DNA of 64,000 bases from Streptomyces sp. WMMC500 (lineage in GTDB: Bacteria; Actinomycetota; Actinomycetes; Streptomycetales; Streptomycetaceae), in the NCBI RefSeq assembly GCF_027497195.1, contig NZ_CP114905.1, positions 2,342,001 through 2,406,000 on the forward strand, read 5' to 3'. Under the pieces are notes generated by a model, which was not told the DNA's origin, did no database searches, and saw only the letters and a list, made by a program, of their open reading frames with translations. Below, piece by piece: positions 17,601-25,206 of the stretch (position 1 is its first letter; every line of letters starts with the position of its first letter). The position numbers were made by a program, and so were the translations under genes.

Positions 17601-18166
17601 CGGGCGAGGTCGCGCAGGCCGACGAACTCCACGGCCGCGCCGCCCGGCTGGCCGCCGAGCAGGGCTACGTGGTGGGCGAGGAGTTCGCGGGCCTCGGCCT
17701 GGCGATGGGCGCCCGCAGGCAGGGCCGGCTGGCGGAGGCGGAGGCGCATCTGCGCCGCTGGCTGGAGTGGGACCGCAAGATCGAGTCGGACGTGGGCACC
17801 GCGCTGATCCTCGCCGAGCTGGGCTTCGTCGCGGAGCTGGCCGGCGACCCGGAGCGGGCCCGCGCCCACCACCGCGAGGGCCTGGCCTTCGCCCGCCCCA
17901 CCGGCGACCCCCGGGCCGTCGCCCTGGCCCTGGAGGGCCTGGCCGGCGCCGAGTCCCTGGCCGGCAACGCCACCGGCGCCGCCCGCCTCCTCGGCAGGGC
18001 CGCGGCCCTGCGCGCCTCCGCCGGCGCCCCCCTCCCCGAGGCCGAACGCACCGACGCCGACCGCATCACGGCCCGCCTGCGCGCGGAGTTGGGCCCGGAG
18101 GGCCTGGCAGCGGAGCTGGCGAAGGGCGAAGCGGCGGACGAGCAGGACCTGACCGGAGACGCCTGA
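14654..18166 (+). CDS. AfsR/SARP-type regulator (BTAD + NB-ARC + TPR)
   Basis: 1170 residues. An N-terminal OmpR-like winged helix (about 1-95, MRFGVLGPLAVWTAGGQAVRV) and a BTAD domain (about 97-245, ending GLDPGPELVALHQSIL) are typical of Streptomyces antibiotic regulatory proteins. An NB-ARC ATPase follows, with Walker A GPGGVGKTRLA near residue 293 and Walker B LLVLDNCEHV near 395. The C-terminus is TPR-like helical repeats. Pro/Ala/Thr-rich insertions near 450-500 and 775-805 are probably linkers. The gene is divergent from the flavoprotein-like/MFS pair across 149 bp, which makes them the likely local targets. No biosynthetic gene cluster is visible beside it. Confidence 0.92.
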   Translation: MRFGVLGPLAVWTAGGQAVRVPEVKVRSLLADLLIHAGRAVPADRLVDDLWGDAPPANPAGALQTRVSQLRRALEDAEPGARALVVSRPPGYLLDVDPEATDTGRFTALTAAARRADGPRARAALLADALALWRGEVLADFADEEFARAEIARLDELRLTALEEQAEARLDLGEHALLADELGDLVGRHPLRERLRAAQLRALYRAGRQSEALASYGTLRVQLAEELGLDPGPELVALHQSILEQDPALGAPEREQTAVRGNLPAPHGELIGRDESVTAVRALLATARLVTLTGPGGVGKTRLALETARGLPGSFPDGVWLVELSALAPPRPTAAAPPGDTAAAPDADEAAEVVAAALGVRDETAGGGVLTGAGGAAPAERLADALRTKRTLLVLDNCEHVVDAVAALCARLLAAAPGVHVLATGQEPLGVGGEHLWPVAPLDLPPPEVATRPTAPPTAPRTAAPTPDPTTTAAAHGTADRAASPAGADGAAHPAADPGLAALRASGAVRLFAERAAAVAPGFAVDAANAAAVATVCRRLDGIPLALELAATRVRALGVHELAARLDDRFRLLSAGPRDAPARQRTLRAMLDWSWELLTGPEQAVLRRLSLHADGCTVHAAEAVCAGDGIAEDDVLDLLARLVDRSLVMTAPGDGVTPARYHLLESVAAYGHERLCEAGEFTSVRRRHTAYYAALAAEAEPQLRGPAQRQWLLRLDAESANMRAALEDAVATGAAATALGLAGDLAWYWVLRGRLGEGRRFLTTALATPPAPPEPRTPGTDPAPEPAAAPAEPAAARPDTSADALTAARTAALTWRAAMTLRLGETLAPDALPAVRPPPPTTLPELAAGARADAFLGLTRLGLGPLPGGDDPLTRAEEVFRALGDQWGTAAVSSTLARQAVLRGDLPALAEYGERSMALFAGLGDRWGQLHATYALGTHAEITGDYAQAARLHREGLRMAEDLGLWSEVSDKLSMLGRVALLTGEVAQADELHGRAARLAAEQGYVVGEEFAGLGLAMGARRQGRLAEAEAHLRRWLEWDRKIESDVGTALILAELGFVAELAGDPERARAHHREGLAFARPTGDPRAVALALEGLAGAESLAGNATGAARLLGRAAALRASAGAPLPEAERTDADRITARLRAELGPEGLAAELAKGEAADEQDLTGDA

Positions 18167-18255
18167 GAGGCCGTACGCCGTAACCGTGCGGCGCGGCGCC
18201 GGCCGGGAGCCCGGGTCCGCGCCGGGCGCCCGGGCGATCGGCAGCCGTCCCCGGG

Positions 18256-19482
18256 TCAGCCTCCTTCGCGCACGGCCCACGGGGAGCCGTAGGCCGTCAG
18301 CAGGTCCAGGAACGGCCGCGGCGGCAGCGCTTCCGGGCCCAGGACGCCCGCCCCGCTCCACCGGTCGGTGGCCAGGAGTTCCAGGGCGATCACCGGGTTG
18401 AGGCCCGTCTGCCAGACGACCGCCTGGACGCCGTCGAGCGCCATCGTCTCCTCGTTGTCCGCCACGTGGTACAGGTACACCTCCCGCGGCAGGCCGTCCT
18501 TCGTCCCCCGTACCCACGTCCCCGCGCACGTCCTGCCGTGCATCCGGTCGCCGAGGGCCGCCGGGTCCGGGAGGCACGCGGCGACCACGTCCCGCGGCGA
18601 GACCCGCGCGCCGCCGGCCTCGACGGGCGCGGTGCGGTCCAGGCCCAGCTTGTGCAGGGTCTTCAGGACGTCGATGAACTCCTCGCCCAGCCCGTACTTG
18701 AAGGTGACCCGCCGGGCGTCGATCCAGCGCGGCACGAGAAGCACCTCCTCGTGCTCGACGTTGACGCACTCCACCGGCCCGATGCCGGCCGGGAAGTCGA
18801 AGACCTCCGGTTCGCTGAAGGGCTCGGTGGTGTGCCAGCCGCGGCCGGCCTCCCAGACCACCGGCGGGTTGAGGCACTCCTCGATCGTCGTCCAGATGGA
18901 GAACGAGGGCGCGAAGCCGTAGCCGTCCACGGTGAGGTTCGCGCCGTCGCGCACGCCGATCTCGTCGACGGCGTCGAAGAGTTCGTCGGCGGCGTAGCGG
19001 GCGAAGACGTCGGAGAGGCCGGGTTCGACGCCCATGCCGACCAGGGCCAGGCGGCCGGCGGCGGCCCAGCGGTCGGCGGCGGCGAACTGCTCGTCGCCGA
19101 GCTTGACGCCGCACTCCTCGTACGGGCGGACGGGGTGCGGGCGGGACAGGGACATCGCCATGTCGACATAGGTGGCGGCGGTCTCGTACGCGGTCTCGAA
19201 GAGGGGCATGACGAAGCGCGGGTCGGTGGCGTTGAGGAGCACGTCGCAGCGGTGGGTACGCAGCAGGGCGGCCACCGCCGTACGGTCCGCGGCGTCGACC
19301 CGGGCGGCGGTGAACCGGGCGCCGGACGGGCCGGGGTGGGCGGCCCGTACCCACGCCACCGCGGCTTCGGCGCGGGCGACGTCGTAGTCGGCGACGACCA
19401 TCGACTCGAAGAAGTCGCGACGCGCCGCGATGCGGGTGACCGCCGTGCCGACGCCGCCCGCGCCCACCAGCAAGATGCGCAT
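18256..19482 (-). CDS. Saccharopine-dehydrogenase-like oxidoreductase
   Basis: 408 residues from ATG 19482 (GGAGAGAG upstream). N-terminal NAD(P)-binding Rossmann fold (MRILLVGAGGVGTAVTRIA), with acidic VADYD at the end of strand 2. The remainder follows the Lys9/Lys1-type fold (LLNATDPRFVMPLFETAYETAATYVDMAMS, GMGVEPGLSDVFARYAADEL). The family includes saccharopine, carboxy(nor)spermidine and homospermidine-type enzymes. Being the last gene of a polyamine importer/oxidase operon, a polyamine-related imine reductase or dehydrogenase is more likely here than lysine metabolism. That is inference from context. Confidence 0.8.
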   Translation of the reverse strand: MRILLVGAGGVGTAVTRIAARRDFFESMVVADYDVARAEAAVAWVRAAHPGPSGARFTAARVDAADRTAVAALLRTHRCDVLLNATDPRFVMPLFETAYETAATYVDMAMSLSRPHPVRPYEECGVKLGDEQFAAADRWAAAGRLALVGMGVEPGLSDVFARYAADELFDAVDEIGVRDGANLTVDGYGFAPSFSIWTTIEECLNPPVVWEAGRGWHTTEPFSEPEVFDFPAGIGPVECVNVEHEEVLLVPRWIDARRVTFKYGLGEEFIDVLKTLHKLGLDRTAPVEAGGARVSPRDVVAACLPDPAALGDRMHGRTCAGTWVRGTKDGLPREVYLYHVADNEETMALDGVQAVVWQTGLNPVIALELLATDRWSGAGVLGPEALPPRPFLDLLTAYGSPWAVREGG

Positions 19483-19508
19483 GTGCTCTCTCCGCCTCTC
19501 CGCCGCCG

Positions 19509-20975
19509 TCAACTGTCGAAGCCCATGCCCAGCCGGTCCAGCGCCCTGAGCCACAGGTTGCGCCGCCCGCCCGCCGCGTCCGCCCGCGCCAGCGACCACC
19601 GCGTCAGTCCGATGCCCGCCCACGCCAGCGGCTCCGGCGGGAACGGCAGCGGCTTGCCGCGCACCATCCGCAGCTCGGTGCGCTCCGTGCGCTCGCCCGC
19701 GAGCAGGTCGAGCATCACGTCGGCGCCGAAGCGGCTGGCGCCGACGCCGAGGCCGGTGTAGCCGGCGGCGTACGCGACGCGGCCGGCGTGGGCCGTGCCG
19801 AAGAAGGCGGCGAAGCGGGAGCAGGTGTCGATGGCGCCGCCCCAGCGATGGGTGAACCGGACGCCGGCGAGCTGCGGGAAGCAGCGGTGGAAGTGGCGGG
19901 CGAGCTTCAGGTGGGTCTCGGGGCGCTGGTCGTACTCGGCGCGCACCCTGCCGCCGAAGTGGTGCACGGCGTCGTAGCCGCCCCACAGGATGCGGTGGTC
20001 GGCGGTGATGCGGAAGTAGTGGAACCGGTTGGCGCTGTCGGCGAGCCCCTGGCGGTGCTGCCAGCGCACGGCGTCGCGCTGGGCGGCGGTCAGCGGCTCG
20101 GTCATGAGCGCGTAGTCGTAGACGGGGGTGAGGTAGGGGCGGACGCGGCGGACGAGGTTCGGGAAGGCGTTGGTGCCGAGCGCGACGTGCGGCGCGCGCA
20201 CCCGCCCGTACGGGGTGCGCACCTCCATCGCACCGCCCTGCCCCCGCCCGCCCGGGACGCCGGCGGACCGGAACGCCCCGCGCCCGCCGCCGACCCGGCC
20301 GGCGGGGGCGAGGGAGAGGCCCGGGGTGTGTTCGTAGATCCGTACGCCCGCCTCCAGGCACGCCCGCCTGAGCCCCCAGGCCAGCCGCGCCGGATGGACC
20401 ATGGCGACGCCGTCTCGGTCCCACAGCCCCCCGAGGAAGGTCGGCGAGTCGACCTCGGCGCGTACCGCGTCCCGGTCCATCAGCAGCAGCCCCGCGCCGA
20501 GCCCGCGGCGCGTCGCCTCCTCGGCGAACTCGCTCAGCTCGTCGAGCTGGTACGGCTCGGTGGCCACGGTGATCTCGCCGGTGCGCCGGAAGTCGCAGTC
20601 GATGCCGTAGCGGTCGACGGCGGCGCCGATCGCGTCGAGGTTCTCGGCGCCCAGCCGCTCCAGGGTGCCGACCTCTTCGGGCCAGCGCTCCAGCCCGTTG
20701 CCGAGGCCGTGGGTGAGCGACGCGGCGCAGAAGCCGCCGTTGCGGCCGGAGGCGGCCCAGCCGCACTCGGCGGCCTCGATGAGGACGACGTCGCGGCCGG
20801 GGCCGCGCTCCTTGGCGCGCAGCGCCGTCCACAGGCCGCTGTAGCCGCCGCCGACGACGAGCAGGTCGGCCTCCTCGGCGCCGGTGAGCGCGGGCAGCGC
20901 GGCGGGGCGGTCGGGGTCGTCGAGCCAGTACGGCCGCGGGGCGGCCGACGCCAGGGAGCGTGCGGGGTCCGTCAT
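19509..20975 (-). CDS. FAD-dependent amine oxidase (DAO family, PuuB-like)
   Basis: 488 residues. The dinucleotide-binding motif DLLVVGGGYSGLWTALRAKE and the DAO-family segment CGWAASGRNGGFC are near the N-terminus. The C-terminus has VAYAAGYTGLGVGASRFGADVMLDLL, the second FAD contact. Gamma-glutamylputrescine oxidase (PuuB) and related enzymes share this architecture. ATG 20975 overlaps the stop of the upstream permease gene (ATGA), so it is translationally coupled to the polyamine transporter. The likely reaction is oxidative deamination of a (glutamyl-)polyamine to an aldehyde, with H2O2 release. A Gly/Arg-rich insertion lies near residues 240-262. Confidence 0.85.
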   Translation of the reverse strand: MTDPARSLASAAPRPYWLDDPDRPAALPALTGAEEADLLVVGGGYSGLWTALRAKERGPGRDVVLIEAAECGWAASGRNGGFCAASLTHGLGNGLERWPEEVGTLERLGAENLDAIGAAVDRYGIDCDFRRTGEITVATEPYQLDELSEFAEEATRRGLGAGLLLMDRDAVRAEVDSPTFLGGLWDRDGVAMVHPARLAWGLRRACLEAGVRIYEHTPGLSLAPAGRVGGGRGAFRSAGVPGGRGQGGAMEVRTPYGRVRAPHVALGTNAFPNLVRRVRPYLTPVYDYALMTEPLTAAQRDAVRWQHRQGLADSANRFHYFRITADHRILWGGYDAVHHFGGRVRAEYDQRPETHLKLARHFHRCFPQLAGVRFTHRWGGAIDTCSRFAAFFGTAHAGRVAYAAGYTGLGVGASRFGADVMLDLLAGERTERTELRMVRGKPLPFPPEPLAWAGIGLTRWSLARADAAGGRRNLWLRALDRLGMGFDS

Positions 20976-21763
20976 GCCCGTGCCCTCCGCCGCGCGCCGA
21001 CGACCTGCCCGGCGACCACCAGTGCCAGCGCGGCCACGAACATCGCCGTGCCGACGACGTTCACCTGCACCGGGATCCCGCGCTGCGACGCGCCCCAGAC
21101 GTACATCGGGAACGTGACCGTGGCGGGCCCGGCGTTGAACTGCGTGATGACGAAGTCGTCCAGCGAGATCGCGAAGCTGAGCATCGCCCCGGCGGCGATC
21201 CCCGGCGCCGCCAGCGGCAGCGTGATCCGCAGGAACGTCTGCAGCGGCCCCGCGTACAGGTCCCGGGCCGCCTCCTCCAGCTTCGGGTCCATGCTCGCCA
21301 CCCGCGCCTTGACGGCGACGACGACGAAGCTGAGGCAGAACATGATGTGCGCGATGAGGATCGTGGTGACGCCGAACTCGACCCGCATGTTGAGGAACAG
21401 GGTGCCCAGCGAGGCGGCCATGACGACCTCGGGCATCGCCATGGGCAGGAAGATCAGCGAGTTGCCCGCGGCCCGGCCGCGGAAGCGGTGGCGGGCGAGC
21501 GCGAAGGCGGCGAGGGTGCCGATGACGGTGGCGGCGGCGGTCGCCGCCAGGGCGATCCGCAGGCTGAGGCCGACGGAGTCGCACATGCCGGCGACGCCGC
21601 AGGGGTCCCGCCAGGCCTCCGTGGAGAAGGACTGCCAGGTGTAGTTGTAGCGGCCCGCGGGGTCGTTGAAGGAGAAGACGAGCACGACGACGTTGGGCAG
21701 CAGCAGGTAGACCAGCGCGAGCGTGCCGGCGATGACGACGAGGTGGCGGCGGATCCAGCGCAT
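20972..21763 (-). CDS. potC: ABC transporter permease, PotC-like
   Basis: 263 residues, about six membrane helices. The EAA-type loop is seen at LEEAARDLYAGPLQTFLRITLPLAAPGI. Segment PNVVVLVFSFND after helix 1 is typical of PotC permeases. The start overlaps the previous stop as TGATG. It pairs with the PotB-like permease and imports putrescine/spermidine-type substrates. Confidence 0.87.
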   Translation of the reverse strand: MRWIRRHLVVIAGTLALVYLLLPNVVVLVFSFNDPAGRYNYTWQSFSTEAWRDPCGVAGMCDSVGLSLRIALAATAAATVIGTLAAFALARHRFRGRAAGNSLIFLPMAMPEVVMAASLGTLFLNMRVEFGVTTILIAHIMFCLSFVVVAVKARVASMDPKLEEAARDLYAGPLQTFLRITLPLAAPGIAAGAMLSFAISLDDFVITQFNAGPATVTFPMYVWGASQRGIPVQVNVVGTAMFVAALALVVAGQVVGARRRARA

Positions 21764-22692
21764 CACACCAGCTCCTCGGTGCCGGCCCGGCGGATGTACA
21801 CCGTCACCATGATCAGGATCGCCGCCATCAGCAGGAACGACATCGCCGCGGCGGTCGGGTAGTCGAGCACGTTGAGGAACTGCTTCTGGATGGCGTTGCC
21901 GGCCATCTGCTCCTTCGGCGAGCCGAGGAGCTGGGCGTTGATGTAGTCGCCGGAGGCGGGGATGAACGTCAGCAGCGTGCCCGCGACGACGCCGGGCATC
22001 GACAGCGGGAAGGTGACCCGGCGGAAGACGGTCGCCGGGGCGGCGTAGAGGTCCCGGGCGGCCTCGTGCAGGCCCGGGTCGATGCGCTCCAGCGAGGTGT
22101 ACAGCGGCAGGATCATGAACGGCAGGAAGTTGTACGTCAGTCCGCACACGACCGCCAGCGGGGTGGCGAGCAGCCGGTCGTCCGTGGTCAGCCCCAGGGT
22201 CGCGGTGACGTCGAGGACGTGCAGGGTGTCCAGGGCGCCGACGAGCGGGCCGTTGTCGGACAGGATCGTCTTCCACGCCAGCGTGCGGATGAGGAAGCTG
22301 GTGAAGAACGGGGCGATGACGAGGACGAGGAGCACGCCCCGCCAGCGCCCGGCGCGGAAGGCGATCATGTACGCGAGCGGGTAGCCGATGGCGAGGCAGA
22401 GGACGGTGGCCGCGGCGGCGTAGCCGAAGGAGCGGGCGAAGTGCTCGGCGTACCGGTCGAGCGCGTCGGTGTAGTTGGCCCACCGCCAGGTGACCTCGAA
22501 GCCCTCCTCGAAGGAGCCGGACTGCACGGAGGTCGACGCCTGGTAGACCAGCGGCGCGGCGAAGAAGAGGAGGAGCCACAGCGCGGCGGGCAGCAGCAGC
22601 CAGTACGGGGTGAGCCGGCGCCGGGCGCGGCGCGGGGGCGGTGGCTCCGGCGGCCGGCCGGGCGCCTCCGGCGGCGCGGCGAGCGCGGTCAC
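21763..22692 (-). CDS. potB: ABC transporter permease, PotB-like
   Basis: 309 residues starting at a GTG that overlaps the potA stop (GTGA). A Pro/Arg-rich cytosolic head of ~28 residues precedes six helices. The coupling loop reads LHEAARDLYAAPATVFRRVTFPLSMPGV. ATLGLTTDDRLLATPLAVVCGLTYNFLPFMILPLY is typical of PotB. It forms the membrane channel with the PotC-like subunit. Confidence 0.87.
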   Translation of the reverse strand: MTALAAPPEAPGRPPEPPPPRRARRRLTPYWLLLPAALWLLLFFAAPLVYQASTSVQSGSFEEGFEVTWRWANYTDALDRYAEHFARSFGYAAAATVLCLAIGYPLAYMIAFRAGRWRGVLLVLVIAPFFTSFLIRTLAWKTILSDNGPLVGALDTLHVLDVTATLGLTTDDRLLATPLAVVCGLTYNFLPFMILPLYTSLERIDPGLHEAARDLYAAPATVFRRVTFPLSMPGVVAGTLLTFIPASGDYINAQLLGSPKEQMAGNAIQKQFLNVLDYPTAAAMSFLLMAAILIMVTVYIRRAGTEELV

Positions 22693-23849
22693 AGGGCCTC
22701 CTCGCCCGTACCCGCGTCGATATCCTGGTCGCCGTCGAGGGCGAAGGTGTGCGCCGGGTTCCAGTGCAGGACGACCTCCGCGCCCGGTACGAGCCGGGGG
22801 TCCCGCTCGACGTTCTGCACGAACACCGCCAGCTCGGGGCAGACGGGGCTGTCGACCACGTACTGGGTGGCGGCGCCCGTGAAGGAGGCGTCCACGACGG
22901 TGCCGGGTATCCGGTTGCGGCCGTCGGCGACGGCGCCGTCCGCGGCGGCGTCGCGGTGGGTGAGGGAGATCTTCTCCGGCCGCATCCCGGCGAGCACCCG
23001 CGTGCCCACGGCGGTGGAGCGGGCGCGGCAGCGGGCCGCGGGCAGCGCCAGCTTGACGTCGCCGGCGGCGGAGAGCAGCAGGTCCGCGCCGGCGGTGCCG
23101 GTTATCTCGGTGGCGATCAGGTTGGACTGGCCGAGGAAGTTGGCGACGAAGGAGCTGGCGGGCTCCTCGTACAGCTCGACGGGCGCGCCCCGTTGCTCGA
23201 CCCGGCCGGCGTTCATCACGGCGATGGTGTCGGCCATGGTCATGGCCTCCTCCTGGTCGTGCGTGACGTGCACGAACGTGATGCCGACCTCCGTCTGGAT
23301 GCGCTTGAGCTCCAACTGCATCTGCCGGCGCAGCTTGAGGTCGAGGGCGCCCAGCGGCTCGTCGAGGAGCAGCACCTCGGGCCGGTTGACGACCGCGCGG
23401 GCCAGCGCGACGCGCTGCTGCTGGCCGCCGGAGAGCTGGTGCGGCTTGCGGCGCGCGAGGTGGCCGAGCTCGACCAGCTCCAGGGTCTGCCGGACGTCCT
23501 TGGCGACGGAGCGGATGCCGCGGCGGCGCAGCCCGAAGGCGACGTTGTCGTGGACGTCGAGGTGGGGGAAGAGGGCGTAGCTCTGGAAGACGGTGTTGAC
23601 CTTGCGCCGGTGCGGCGGCAGGGCGGTCACGTCGTCGCCGCCGAGGCGTACGGTGCCGGTGGTGGGCTGCTCCAGGCCGGCGATCATCCGCAGCGTGGTG
23701 GTCTTGCCGCAGCCCGACGCGCCGAGGAGGGCGAAGAACGAGCCCCGGGGGACGGTGAGATCGAGGGGGTGGACGGCGGTGACGTCACCGAACTTCTTGC
23801 TGATCCCGGTGAGCGTGACGCCCGCCCCCTCCTCCGCCACCGCGCTCAC
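22689..23849 (-). CDS. potA: Polyamine ABC transporter ATP-binding protein, PotA-like
   Basis: 386 residues from GTG 23849 (overlaps the upstream stop as GTGA). Complete ABC ATPase: Walker A GASGCGKTT, Q-loop FQSYALFPHLDV, signature LSGGQQQRVALARA, Walker B VLLLDEPLGALD, H-loop VTHDQEEAM. The C-terminal ~130 residues form the TOBE substrate-sensing domain. It energises the PotBC permeases. All four transporter genes overlap by a few bases, indicating a strictly coupled operon. Confidence 0.9.
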   Translation of the reverse strand: MSAVAEEGAGVTLTGISKKFGDVTAVHPLDLTVPRGSFFALLGASGCGKTTTLRMIAGLEQPTTGTVRLGGDDVTALPPHRRKVNTVFQSYALFPHLDVHDNVAFGLRRRGIRSVAKDVRQTLELVELGHLARRKPHQLSGGQQQRVALARAVVNRPEVLLLDEPLGALDLKLRRQMQLELKRIQTEVGITFVHVTHDQEEAMTMADTIAVMNAGRVEQRGAPVELYEEPASSFVANFLGQSNLIATEITGTAGADLLLSAAGDVKLALPAARCRARSTAVGTRVLAGMRPEKISLTHRDAAADGAVADGRNRIPGTVVDASFTGAATQYVVDSPVCPELAVFVQNVERDPRLVPGAEVVLHWNPAHTFALDGDQDIDAGTGEEAL

Positions 23850-25096
23850 GCCCCGATCACCTGGGTCCACTTGTCCTGGTAGGCGGTCTCCTTGTCGTCG
23901 TTCATCGACATGAAGACCTGGCCTTTGTCGATCATCTGCCGGTCGGGGAAGATCAGCGGGTAGTCGGCGAGCGAGGCGTCGATCTTCTTCATCTCGGCGC
24001 GGGCGCCGACGACGGGGCAGATGTAGTTGACCCAGGCGGCCAGCTCGGCGGCGACGTCGGGCCGGTAGTAGTAGTCGATCAGCTTCTCGGCGTTGGTCTT
24101 GTGCCGGGCCCTGGCGGGGACGAGCAGGTCGTCGGTGGCGTAGAGATAGCCCTTGGCGGGGATCACGAACTCGATGTCGTCGGTGTCCAGTTGGAGCTGC
24201 ACGATGTCCCCGGCCCAGGCCAGGCACGCGGCGATGTCGCCCTTGACGAGTTCCTCGGTGTAGTCGTTGCCGGTGAAGCGGCGCAGTTGGCCGTCGTCCA
24301 CGGCCCGCTGGACGCGGGCGAGGGCGGCGTCGAAGTCGTCGTCGGTGAACTTCGTCGGCGACTTGCCCATGTCGATGAGCGTCATGCCGATGGTGTCCTG
24401 CATCTCGGTGAGCAGCGACACCTTGCCCTTGAGCGCCTCGTCCTCCAGCAACTGGGCGACGGAGGCGACCTCGCGGCCCCCGGTGGCCTTCTTGTTGTAC
24501 GCCACGACCGTCGCCAGACCCGCCCAGGGCATCGTGAACTGCCGGCCCGGGTCGTGCGCGGCGTTGCGGAAGCGGGGTTCGAGGTTGACGTTGGCGTGCG
24601 GCAGGTTGCGCGGGTCCAGGCGCTGCGCCCAGCCGTGCCGGATGAGCCGGCCGGCCATGAAGTCCGAGAGACAGACGAGGTCGCGGCCGGTGTCCTGGCC
24701 GGCGGCAAGCTGCGGCTTGATGCGGCCGAAGAACTCGACGTTGTCGTTGACGTCCTCGGTGTACGTCACGCGGATGCCGCTGCGCTCCTCGAAGCGCTCC
24801 AGGGTGGGGCGGACGTTCTCGTTCTCGTCGTCGACGTCGATGTACAGCGGCCAGTTGGAGAAGGCGAGTTCCTTCTCCTTCGCCGAGTGGTCCTCGGCCG
24901 CGGCGGCTTCGCCGTCGTCGCCGCCGGTGTCGGCGGCCGGGATGCCGCAGGCGCCGAGCGCCGGCAGCGCGGCGGCCCCGGCCAGCGCGCCGCCCGCGGC
25001 GAGCAGCCGGCGCCGGGACATCGCGGCCCGGCCGCTGGTCAGGCTGCGTTCCCAGGCCCTCGCTACGGGTTCGGGGAGTTGGGCGAACGGATCCAT
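23846..25096 (-). CDS. potD: Polyamine-binding lipoprotein, PotD-like
   Basis: 416 residues from ATG 25096 (GAGGAAGG upstream). After a ~25-residue cytosolic head, SRRRLLAAGGALAGAAALPALGAC combines a twin-arginine motif with a lipobox (LGAC), suggesting Tat export followed by lipid anchoring. The mature part is a PotD/PotF-type binding protein: LAFSNWPLYIDV, GRDLVCLSDFMAGRL, FTMPWAGLATVVAYNKKA, LAWAGDIVQLQ and NYICPVVGA are family landmarks. It delivers polyamines to the PotABC transporter. It is the first gene of the operon. Confidence 0.88.
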   Translation of the reverse strand: MDPFAQLPEPVARAWERSLTSGRAAMSRRRLLAAGGALAGAAALPALGACGIPAADTGGDDGEAAAAEDHSAKEKELAFSNWPLYIDVDDENENVRPTLERFEERSGIRVTYTEDVNDNVEFFGRIKPQLAAGQDTGRDLVCLSDFMAGRLIRHGWAQRLDPRNLPHANVNLEPRFRNAAHDPGRQFTMPWAGLATVVAYNKKATGGREVASVAQLLEDEALKGKVSLLTEMQDTIGMTLIDMGKSPTKFTDDDFDAALARVQRAVDDGQLRRFTGNDYTEELVKGDIAACLAWAGDIVQLQLDTDDIEFVIPAKGYLYATDDLLVPARARHKTNAEKLIDYYYRPDVAAELAAWVNYICPVVGARAEMKKIDASLADYPLIFPDRQMIDKGQVFMSMNDDKETAYQDKWTQVIGA

Positions 25097-25206
25097 GGGG
25101 GTCGGCCTTCCTCGGGGACGGGCCAGTGGGCTGCGGGGGCGCGTGGTGCGTCGTGCCTGTGGCCGCGCGAGCGGTGCGCGGCGGGCGTACGCGGGCGCCG
25201 GGGGGC

